Source of the DNA: Stentor coeruleus
Lineage: Eukaryota > Ciliophora > Heterotrichea > Heterotrichida > Stentoridae
DNA: 34,730 nucleotides
Assembly: GCA_001970955.1 (NCBI GenBank)
Contig: MPUH01000792.1
Coordinates: 1 to 34,730 of the forward strand
Direction: 5' to 3'
Both the position numbers and the translations under genes were made by a program. The notes beneath the pieces were generated by a model. That model searched no databases, was not told the origin of the DNA, and worked only from the letters and a program-made list of their open reading frames with translations. This document shows, one piece after another, positions 27,152 to 34,730 of this stretch (position 1 is its first letter; each line of letters opens with the position of its first letter).

Positions 27152-27868
27152 TTAATCGAAATCCCCTCTTAAAACAATATCCGTAGTTTCTTCTTTTTCT
27201 TCAGTACCACCAATAATAAGTAGAGAGTTTATAATACCTCCAATAAGTCCTCCAATAAAGGGTGCGACAATATAAATCCACGTGTCTTTAAGATGATGAT
27301 TAGTTTCTGAGTATTTGACAATATTAACAGCAAAACCTAATGCAGGATTAAAGCAAGCTCCTGAGTAATAGCTTACACACATAGCCCCTGACATATAGGT
27401 TGCCCCAAGACCGACACATCCAAGAATTCTAGAGTCTTTAGTTTTGCCTATCATTAAAGCTACAGATACTATAAGGGTTGTAAATACTAATTCAGCTATA
27501 AAAGCTTGACTATCTGTAGCTTGATTTGTAGGCCCAAAGTATATCATTGCTACATTAAGTCCCCAGCCTAAATAAGCTCCAGGTATCGCTGCAACAAATT
27601 GAACAAGGATTATAAGTAAATGTTCGACTAATGCTATAGATTGGAAACCGTGGTATAGTAAATGTCTTAAAAAATGCCCTAAGGTTATTGCTGGATTTAG
27701 ATGAGGATCAGCTGAGAAACCTGCAAGCATCATGAGGATAATAGCTCCTCCACCTAATGAAAATGGGTGGGCATAGTTACCAGAGTACTCTGAGCTTGTG
27801 TCAGCTACAGTGATTATAAAAGCAAAAATAAACGTCCCGATCGCTTCGCCTATTATTCGGTCAAGCAT
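27152..27868 (-). CDS. Aquaporin (MIP family) with non-canonical filter residue
   Basis: 238 residues with about six hydrophobic segments. The first pore motif is N58-P-A in PHLNPAITLGHFLRH, the second N174-P-A in YSGACFNPALGFAV. Known of the family: MIP channels pass water, glycerol or other small solutes, and the second NPA is nearly always followed by Arg, part of the selectivity filter. Here that position is Leu (L177), as reported for superaquaporins of the AQP11/12 kind, although the first motif is a normal NPA. Substrate cannot be told from sequence. The C-terminus is acidic (TEEKEETTDIV). A role in a contractile vacuole or other organelle membrane would be inference. Confidence 0.93.
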   Translation of the reverse strand: MLDRIIGEAIGTFIFAFIITVADTSSEYSGNYAHPFSLGGGAIILMMLAGFSADPHLNPAITLGHFLRHLLYHGFQSIALVEHLLIILVQFVAAIPGAYLGWGLNVAMIYFGPTNQATDSQAFIAELVFTTLIVSVALMIGKTKDSRILGCVGLGATYMSGAMCVSYYSGACFNPALGFAVNIVKYSETNHHLKDTWIYIVAPFIGGLIGGIINSLLIIGGTEEKEETTDIVLRGDFD

Positions 27869-28087
27869 TTTTTCTACTGATTTTAGATTAGATTATGGAA
27901 ATATATTTTTTTGGTTAAGGAATATAAAGAAGGACTTTTTTGATGAATAAATCAGATGGCTTTGATTGAGGAAGTAAATTATTTTATTTTTTATGGCAAA
28001 TAAAGAGAATTTGATGATGCTATATGATAAGATGATGGTTGTTCTTGGTATTGCAAGATTTTATAATTGGGATAATTTATTTAATTG

Positions 28088-28975
28088 ATGGCATTTTTAA
28101 AAAGATTGAGAAGTAGAATTATAAATAAGAATATGGGAAATGTTTTTGGTATGGAGGATATTGAGATTAAGAATAGAATTGGAGTATTTGAAAGGAAGGT
28201 TGTTGATAAGAATTTATTGTTGTTGGAAGTTATGTATGGAAAAGTGGATTTTGATAGGAAGATACTTATAAGAGCAATGTATGACAGCTCTAGGAAAATT
28301 AAAATGATAGGGCAAGGTGTTAAGAAAATAAAAGGATCTGATTATTTCTTACAAAAAATGTTTATTAAAGAATTCTTAATATCAATCAAAATCAATCTTT
28401 GTAAACTTACAGATTTAAATAACAGCTTATATTCTGATTATCAAAAATCTTTAATAAAGTCTAAGAAACTATCAAAGACCTTAAGCAAAAAAATTTCAAA
28501 AATGCTTGATAAAACTGAGATCTTGGTAAAATCAAAAACTCAAACAAAACTTTATAAAGTTCTGAATATGAAATTAGTAACCTTAAAAAAACAGCTTGCT
28601 TTAGTATCAAGAAAAGTTTGGCTGCTGAAATATCATCCAAAACAAACTCCAAGACTAAAACCATTACGATACAGAAGCTGTCAATTTGACTTAGTTACAA
28701 ACTTGAAGGCAAAAGTTAATATAGAAAATAAATTATTTGCTAATGAGGGAGAGAAAGAAGTATTAACTTTTCCACAGAGCTATAGGAATGCAACCTGGCA
28801 TGAACATCAGTTTTGTAATTTTGAAGGTAATGATATCGATACTTGTGCAACTTTATCAGAAGATAAAAAATCAGACGATGTAGGATCGAATAAAATGAAA
28901 TTGAGTTTAGCTGCTCAAATGCTTTATGAGGAAACTAAAGAGATTAAAATGCAATTAAATAGAGATAGTTGGTAG
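28088..28975 (+). CDS. Hypothetical basic helical protein, 295 residues
   Basis: Starts at ATG 28088. I do not recognise a domain. Residues 1-200 are basic and helical with many Lys/Leu/Ile (SLIKSKKLSKTLSKKISKML, LVTLKKQLALVSRKVWLL); a proline-containing segment (YHPKQTPRLKPLRYRSCQFD) follows and the C-terminus ends in a short acidic helix. There is no signal peptide or membrane helix. It is divergent from the aquaporin gene with a 219-nt shared spacer that is G-rich on the plus strand. Confidence 0.65.
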   Translation: MAFLKRLRSRIINKNMGNVFGMEDIEIKNRIGVFERKVVDKNLLLLEVMYGKVDFDRKILIRAMYDSSRKIKMIGQGVKKIKGSDYFLQKMFIKEFLISIKINLCKLTDLNNSLYSDYQKSLIKSKKLSKTLSKKISKMLDKTEILVKSKTQTKLYKVLNMKLVTLKKQLALVSRKVWLLKYHPKQTPRLKPLRYRSCQFDLVTNLKAKVNIENKLFANEGEKEVLTFPQSYRNATWHEHQFCNFEGNDIDTCATLSEDKKSDDVGSNKMKLSLAAQMLYEETKEIKMQLNRDSW

Positions 28976-29396
28976 AGATAGATTTATTAAACAATGATAG
29001 AAAAAAATAGGATTTATGGGTTTTAGGTGCTAGTATATAGAAAGATATAAAGCAGTGATTTAATATTGATTTTTATGATGATATACCTTTTATATAGGGA
29101 ATGATAGTTTTATGATGATATCATACTTATTTTATAAAATCTATATATTTATAAGAATCAGGATATTAAGTTATTTTAAAACTTAATAATTGAAATATTT
29201 GCCTTGCACCCTATCAAAATACTTAAAGCATCCATATTATCTAATAAATTCAGATTAAGTACGTCCTCCATCTTCCATTATTATAAACAAAAAAATTATT
29301 TCATTATTTACCAAGCTTTTTTTTATTCTATAGCTTTTATCTAAACCCTTTATAATAACTTTCCTTATACTATTTTTGATTATCAAAAGCTACTTA
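28976..29396. other. Convergent intergenic region
   Basis: 421 nt between two converging genes. AT-rich; contains two copies of TTTTATGATGATAT (29071-29084 and 29108-29121). No RNA gene or frame is seen. Confidence 0.5.
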
Positions 29397-30659
29397 TTAT
29401 TCTATAGCATTCTCTTTATCATTTTCCTCATACATCCTAACTTTTCCAGTCCATTCAAAATATCTCTTAAACATTTCTTGGGTCAAATTTGTTAATCTAG
29501 ACCCTCCATTTTCTCTACTCAATACCACAGCACAATCAAAAAGCCTTGCAAAACTATACCAGCTCCCTACAAAATTTCTTGGATTAAACCTGTCACAATT
29601 ATTTGGCCATAATCCAATTGGAGGGCTTTCTTTAAAAAGAAACTTATAAAAATCTAAGGTTTCTTGATAGAAATTGCTGAATTTTACAGCATCAGCATTC
29701 CCACCAACTGTAGGTGAATGATGAATAAACCTCCCATAAACCTTATCACAAAATGTTCTATATGCTATAGTATCCATTTGATGTTCATGCCAGACTATAT
29801 CAACTTCTTCACTAGGGGTTAGGGTGTATTTTGTAAAGAAAATCAATGTCATAAACCGTGCGTATTCTTGGATAAAGTCATTGGCTGTATCACCAACTAG
29901 GAATTTATGTTTTATTGTGCCTAGTAAATTTTCAGGTAGCAAAGTTAAGATTTTTTCTAATATCGCTGATGGGGATTCTGCTAATTGCAAGTTCATATTC
30001 TTATGGCTTGATGGTATTGAAGACACAGACCGGGTTAAATCGATTTTACCTAGTACTTTAGATATGCGGTCGTGGATTTCATTAAGATAGAAGCATAGTG
30101 AATCAGGATCAAGGCATGGGCTTGACATTAGTATTTTTGTCACAGATGTGTAGATATAATAAAAAACATCAGCTGCATTTTTATTAAGTACCCAAACTAT
30201 AAATCCTTTATCAATTTCCAAAAATTCATCCTCATAATCAGGCCATAATTTCTTTACCATTCTCATATCTACTTTTCCTATGCCTGGAACCCTATCAATA
30301 GTTTCACCAACTAATATCGATCCTATTTCAACATATTTCCTACTATACAAAATTGCTAAGCACCACATTTCTTCAATCAAAGGTGGTGGTCTTATTTTTC
30401 CGATGTACAATTTTTTCTTACTTTTATTATTGGCATAATTGATTTCTGTCGCTGTTTCTATAATAAATTCTCTATATACCTTATAAAGAGATTGTATGAA
30501 TTTATCTGGAGCACACATGCCTGTAAGCTCACGACGAGATCTATGAGTAAAAGTGAAAACATCATCAGGGCTTATTCGGTAGTCAAAAGCATCGAATTTT
30601 TCTGTAACCTGCTTACGAAGTTTGTCTTTTGATAATGATGAGCTTAAGCATAAACCCAT
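29397..30659 (-). CDS. GRDP/DUF1399-like protein with N-myristoylation signal
   Basis: 420 residues. The N-terminus MGLCLSSSLSKDK has the Gly2 and Ser6 of a myristoylation site with Cys4 available for palmitoylation, so membrane anchoring is likely. Around residue 284-320, SEEVDIVWHEHQMDTIAYRTFC followed by HHSPTVGG matches the hallmark of glycine-rich-domain-containing (DUF1399) proteins, which have the form VDxxWHxHQxxxxxYxxFC. There is no glycine-rich C-terminal domain. The first half (residues 20-250) is helical and unassigned. In plants related proteins bind RNA or act in stress and cell-wall responses; the molecular activity of the domain is not settled, so no function is assigned here. 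Confidence 0.75.
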   Translation of the reverse strand: MGLCLSSSLSKDKLRKQVTEKFDAFDYRISPDDVFTFTHRSRRELTGMCAPDKFIQSLYKVYREFIIETATEINYANNKSKKKLYIGKIRPPPLIEEMWCLAILYSRKYVEIGSILVGETIDRVPGIGKVDMRMVKKLWPDYEDEFLEIDKGFIVWVLNKNAADVFYYIYTSVTKILMSSPCLDPDSLCFYLNEIHDRISKVLGKIDLTRSVSSIPSSHKNMNLQLAESPSAILEKILTLLPENLLGTIKHKFLVGDTANDFIQEYARFMTLIFFTKYTLTPSEEVDIVWHEHQMDTIAYRTFCDKVYGRFIHHSPTVGGNADAVKFSNFYQETLDFYKFLFKESPPIGLWPNNCDRFNPRNFVGSWYSFARLFDCAVVLSRENGGSRLTNLTQEMFKRYFEWTGKVRMYEENDKENAIE

Positions 30660-31134
30660 TTTTATAAGGAAGGGTTTTTTTATTAGATATTAGGAGTTTT
30701 ATTGCTAGTATTAGAAAAGGTTGAGATTAGAAAGTCAAGGCTAAGAAGAGTATTAAGGGAGTGATAGTGGTGAAGGATTGGGATGAACTAATTTTATTGA
30801 ACATTTTGTGGGGTTTTTTGGGTATAGGGTATTATTTAGTTTAGTATTTATAGTGCATGCTAATTATAAGGCTTTGACAACATCTAAGCAATATTCCTAA
30901 TAGAATATATTTATATTTGCTATAGAAAATACAATCTTCAGGTCACTACATTACAACAATAATTGTTATCAGATACTGTTAACTATACATCATAAAAAAA
31001 TGTATATCAAGCAAAAGTTCATATTTTTTGCTATAAATCGATAATTTTCACATTAAAATCCTCTAATATCTAATACCAACTTTAACTTTTTCCAACATTC
31101 TTCATGAAAAAATAATTCATCAGCTTTTAAATAA
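30660..31134. other. Divergent intergenic region
   Basis: 475 nt between the GRDP-like (-) and TPR (+) genes. The left half is G-rich and the right half C-rich on the plus strand, switching near 30870. It presumably holds both promoters. No RNA gene is visible. Confidence 0.5.
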
Positions 31135-32670
31135 ATGGAAGAAAGTTTCGAAGAACTAATATCAGAAAGCGAAGTACCCAAAATCCTCCAAGACAACATA
31201 GAGATATCTTTAAACCACATAGAAAAAGAAGACTATGAATCAGCCCTTAAAAGCTTAAACAACAACGAAAAAATCCTAGAAGTAGTAACAACTCAAGGAG
31301 GTCAAATATCCCATGAATATATAATGGTAACCATCCACAATACAGCATTATGCTATCAAAAGTAAAACCTATATAGAATGGGGATGCTTGAAGAATGTGC
31401 CTCATATCTCGAAGCCTGCATTTATAACATCAAAGACAAAAACCTTGCAAAATCATCAGAAGCTTCAGGAAAAACTCATATATCAGAAAGGCTGAAAAGT
31501 CAAAAATATCAATGTAAAGCGCATATCCAACTATGTGCAATATTATCTCAGCTAGGTCAGCATGAGTTAGCATTATCACATGGAAAGCAAGCAGTAAAAA
31601 AATGCGAACATTTTTTCAGCAACTGTTTCACACAATGCTCAGATCAACTAACTCGATATAGACAAAAGTCATTAAAACCTGGAGCTAAAAAGTCTATAGA
31701 AAACCCTCAATTTATGAAATTCTATGATTTAGTAATGAAAGCACTGCCGAATTTGGAATTTATTATTAATAAACTTAAAAACAAAAAGACCAGGACAAGT
31801 AAAGCTTTGAAAATAGATATGAGATCTGTATTGGGTGTGCAAAGGAATAATGATTGGATTTATGCTTATAATATAGGCGATTTGATGCTTTTGCAACCTT
31901 TAAGTGTTTATGATATGCAAAACAACATGGGTGTTCAAGCGGAGTTTACAAGAGATTTGATGCTGGAAAAAATTATCATGGCTGTAGTCAGTCACTTCTG
32001 CATTGCTACAGAAATAAGGTTTTTAGCAGTTAGCAACACAAAAATACAAGCAAGTGAAGGTAAGGCCTGGCATAAAAAAGCATTAGAATTAGCTCAACCT
32101 TTTTTACCCTCAACATGTCCTTTACTATTGCATATAACCAACTCGTATATGCGAAACTATTCTGAAGAACTTGAAGTGAAAACTCAAAGCAAAATACTTA
32201 AAAAACCTAAAAACAAAACCCCAAACCCTGAAATGAAAAGGCCTAGGTCAACTTCGGCTCCTAAAACTAAAAATAAAGATGAAAGACCAAGTACAGCAAG
32301 TACTAGAACTAAGAAAAAACCCTCACCAAGAATTGGTGACCGAACTCCACCAGCGAGAACAATAGTAAAAAATATGCAATTTAACTTCAATTCACCAACT
32401 ATCAACAAAATCACTTCACAAAAGCCCAAAACAAATCCTTTCTATACTAAACCTGAAGACCCAAAGCCGCAAACTCCTAAAGATAGATTTGTAGAACCTG
32501 AAAACTCACATAATATAGTCATAAGCTCATATGATCTTTATGGAATACATAGTGAAGATGAAAGTCAAAATTCTGAAGATACTCTTATTGATAGTACTGG
32601 GGGAAAACTCATGCAAGAGCCTGTGCTTATAAGCGCAACTGGGGGAAACTCATGCTTATTTAAAACTTAA
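31135..32670 (+). CDS. TPR-like protein with one 15-nt intron
   Basis: Exons 31135-31361 and 31377-32670, 506 residues. Unspliced, the frame ends at the TAA inside GTAAAACCTATATAG; removal gives ...TALCYQK-MGMLEECASYLE, a typical TPR helix pair spanning the junction. TPR-like helices occur at residues of about 20-80, 75-100 and 110-150 (QLCAILSQLGQHELALSHGK). A helical block at about 210-340 is unassigned. Residues of about 350-480 are basic, Pro/Ser/Thr/Lys-rich and disordered, and the tail is short and acidic. TPRs mediate protein binding; the partner is unknown. The last 25 residues include a short sequence duplication (32596-32655). Confidence 0.85.
31362..31376 (+). other. 15-nt intron
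   Basis: GTAAAACCTATATAG, phase 2 (AA|A Lys). Removal restores a TPR helix pair. A10, T11, terminal TAG. Confidence 0.93.
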
Positions 32671-34292
32671 TCTTAAAAATTTTATCGAATGTGGATAAAG
32701 CAATCCTTTTCATAGCAAGCAAGGAATATTTTTTTTACTTTAGATAAAGAAAAAAACTGTATGATTGTCATAATGAATATGTCCTGCTAAAGTAGAAGGA
32801 GGCGGCTTAAAATTTGTCTGAGCCATATTAAGTTTTTATAGGAGATTTTCTTTTTGAAATAACTTTCATAGGCTTACCGAAATATGGGAAGGCATAAGTA
32901 GAATTTTCAGGATTAAAATTAAGTATCAACTAGAAGGTCGTGAAATTAGATTTTTAAGCATGTTTCAAAGTAAAACTTATCATCTAAATAGGATCCAGTG
33001 GGCTTTTGAGAAGTTGAGCAGCTATGAAGCGTTGCTAAAGGTATGCAAAATGCTCTGTTGTAGTTTCCTAGATATTGATATTGAAATAATGCTAAGTGAT
33101 TCAGGAATTTCTACTTCTGCTCTTGAGGTAGTAAGTTTGTGTTTAAGACTTATAAGATCTTGTGGGGTTTTAGATAATAGTTATAAAATCAGTGTTTTTT
33201 CTTGAGTCCACTGACCTTTTTGATATGAAATTTGTGTAGCTAGAAAGAAATTGAGTTGATTTGAAATTCTTCAAAGATGATTATATTGTTTTTCTAATGC
33301 TTAAGAATGGTAAAAAAAATCTTGGAGTTTTTTGTCATTACTTTCTTGCTCTTAGGCACAACTTATGCTTGGTTCTGGTTTGTGGATTAGTCTTAGCTCT
33401 GAGGAGTGATTATATTTGTCAATTTACATTTTTTTCATTAAATATATAAGATAAGTAGCTTAATTGAAGTAAATGATTTTTGCTTATAATATATGTGTTA
33501 AGAAGCTAGCAAAGTATAATATTTTAACCAAGACCCATTTGATTATCATGCTGCATGAATGGAATAACTAGCCAATAGTAGTTTTAATTTATAAAATTGA
33601 ATTTAATAATTCAATTGCTACTTTAATATATGCATAGAAATTTTATGAGAAGACTAGTAATTCATTAATATGCAACTTAAAATATTAAAATAAGTAATTT
33701 CTCAAGAGTGACAGAGGAGGTTTTCAAAAGATAACCTTGAGATTTTAAATAGGCATTCTAAATATGATTTTGATGAAAAATAATTTGTAAATCTTATTGT
33801 AAACTAATAAAATCATATTTTAAGTATCTCAAAAATCACTTAAAATAATCATTTTCTAGCAATTTTTTTGCCATTCTTCTAGCTAAGTAATTATCAAACT
33901 AACTATTCCTTTGAAAAACCTAATCCAAAAAATCCTAATCTTTTCAAAAGCAAACCTCAAGATCTTCTTTCCGAATTCTTTCTCCTATCCCATCACAATC
34001 ATCGAATCTTTTCCCCAAAACCATTTCTTCACATCATAAAAAAAATTCCAATCCAATTTCTCAAGTAATCAAAAGCCTAAGTCCACCAAAATTTCCTCTT
34101 TACCAGTCTGATTTAATTCCTTCCATAAAAAATCATCATCAAAATCCTAACAACCTCATTAACCATCCTCTTTTCTCATATTTCTTCACACATAAAAAAA
34201 TTTCCTCTTCATCTCCACCATTTTTCAACAAAATTATTTTGACTTAGTCAAATTTCCATTTTCCATAAGAAAAATATTAAGACATTTTTTTA
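32671..34292. other. rDNA upstream spacer
   Basis: About 1.6 kb. A minus-strand frame of 28 codons (32740-32826, starting MAQTNFKPPPSTLAGH) and a plus-strand frame of 81 codons (32960-33205) are the only protein-like segments. From about 33880 to 34260 the plus strand is strikingly C-rich and G-poor; 34141-34200 has no G at all. No tRNA or 5S gene is recognised. Confidence 0.5.
32960..33205 (+). CDS. Doubtful 81-residue open frame
   Basis: Starts at an ATG and has a balanced amino acid mix (MFQSKTYHLNRIQWAFEKLS, then a Cys- and Leu-rich middle LLKVCKMLCCSFLDIDIEIM). It lacks a recognisable domain and has no confident neighbour or intron. It may be a small gene, a relic, or chance in the rDNA-proximal spacer. 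Confidence 0.25.
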   Translation: MFQSKTYHLNRIQWAFEKLSSYEALLKVCKMLCCSFLDIDIEIMLSDSGISTSALEVVSLCLRLIRSCGVLDNSYKISVFS

Positions 34293-34312
34293 GGCTATAT
34301 ATAAGAGGGACC
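34293..34312 (+). promoter_or_regulatory. Candidate RNA polymerase I start region
   Basis: GGCTATATATAAGAGGGACC is the only TATA-like element followed by a G-rich start in the approach to the 18S gene. It lies where a C-rich, G-poor block gives way to more balanced, higher-GC sequence. Position and composition suggest the pre-rRNA start is near 34305-34310. This is inference. Confidence 0.35.
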
Positions 34313-34663
34313 TAAAAAGATAAAAAGAAAATGGAGTAACATTATAAGTACCCACGTGAGGAAAATAATGTGAAAAAGAAGTACTTTTATCTGCACAATC
34401 TCTGAGATCTTAGGACTCAGTAAAGTTGCATAAGGCCCTTTATTTGCCAAATTTTGTGTTACGACATACAACTTTCTCGTATTACATGAGAGAGCTTTTT
34501 GTCGAGGGGTTATCGCACCGATAGTGTGAAAAAATGTCTAGAAAGTGAAGTGCAGTAACTTCTGGGCTGCTCCGTAGCTGAAATCCTTATATTCGTATAA
34601 GTATGTAAGCTAGGTGATGTAAAAGGATATTGTTGAGGGGAATAAACCTTTTTTTTAAATAGT
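34310..34663 (+). other. Probable 5' external transcribed spacer of rDNA
   Basis: About 350 nt of visibly higher GC than the preceding spacer, leading directly into 18S rRNA. It contains a CACGTG hexamer (34353-34358) and a short hairpin TATCG-cac-CGATA (about 34510-34522). The left border depends on the unproven start site. Confidence 0.55.
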
Positions 34664-34730
34664 AATCTGGTTGATCCTGCCAGTAGTCATATGCTTGTCT
34701 TAAAGACTAAGCCATGCATGTCTAAGTATA
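34664..34730 (+). rRNA. 18S (SSU) rRNA, 5' end only
   Basis: AATCTGGTTGATCCTGCCAG followed by TAGTCATATGCTTGTCTTAA is the near-universal 5' end of eukaryotic 18S rRNA (the binding region of the standard forward 18S primer). The gene continues past the window. The second residue pair reads AATCTGG rather than the common AACCTGG. Confidence 0.97.

Noticed and set aside
33261..33449. 62-codon frame in the rDNA upstream spacer
   Set aside because: It begins at TTG rather than ATG, is dominated by Leu/Phe from T-rich DNA and has no neighbour support.
34141..34200. Possible CRISPR or phage/plasmid element, suggested by the request to look for novel systems
   Set aside because: Nothing in the window is prokaryotic: no regularly spaced repeats, no integrase or transposase, and all confident genes are eukaryotic. 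I also saw no transposon-like reading frame or telomere repeat.

Overview
The window is macronuclear-type nuclear DNA of a heterotrich ciliate, most probably Stentor or a close relative. Intergenic DNA is very AT-rich and genes are short and crowded on both strands. Five genes are interrupted by clean 15-nt GT...TAG introns, which I found by joining reading frames, and a damaged gene carries one 16-nt example. TAA, TAG and (once) TGA all act as stops and no long frame needs a reassigned codon, so the code is standard. Tiny introns plus a standard code are established traits of Stentor. The species call is inference, because only 67 nt of 18S rRNA are present.

Layout. 1-131 (-) is the truncated start of a membrane protein. 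447-5549 (+) is a tight same-strand trio: a coiled-coil protein, a WD40-ankyrin-TRP-like channel fusion and a small basic protein, with gaps of 29 and 28 nt. After about 1.3 kb of AT-rich DNA come a MORN-repeat protein (+), a GST-C-like Lys/Ala-rich protein (-) and a small acidic secreted protein (+). After a further 1.6 kb gap come a B-box/coiled-coil protein (+), a divergent actin-like protein (-), a WD40 protein (+) and an unknown protein (+). 19.7-21.2 kb (-) holds a LITAF-like zinc protein and a Pho80/U-type cyclin. From 21.16 to 27.14 kb (+) run OST3/OST6, a PKA catalytic subunit, a SETD3/LSMT-type SET-domain methyltransferase, a frame-broken Sfi1-like repeat gene and a CHORD-like zinc protein. 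Then follow an aquaporin (-), an unknown helical protein (+), a GRDP/DUF1399-like protein (-) and a TPR protein (+). A 1.6 kb spacer leads into the rDNA 5' external spacer, and 18S rRNA begins at 34664.

No pathway ties the genes together. They are general eukaryotic functions (ER glycosylation, cAMP signalling, cell-cycle control, protein methylation, water/solute transport, cytoskeleton) mixed with ciliate-style repeat proteins.

The best candidates for new biology are the double-propeller WD40-ankyrin-TRP channel, the actin-like protein that has lost the catalytic Gln, His and second phosphate loop, and the very regular tiny introns (A10-T11 and a terminal TAG in every confirmed case). Both single N characters sit exactly between near-identical direct repeats, so those two tandem duplications may be unmerged contig ends. 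An in-frame 15-nt intron with no stop codon would be invisible to reading-frame joining, so some uninterrupted genes may still contain one.
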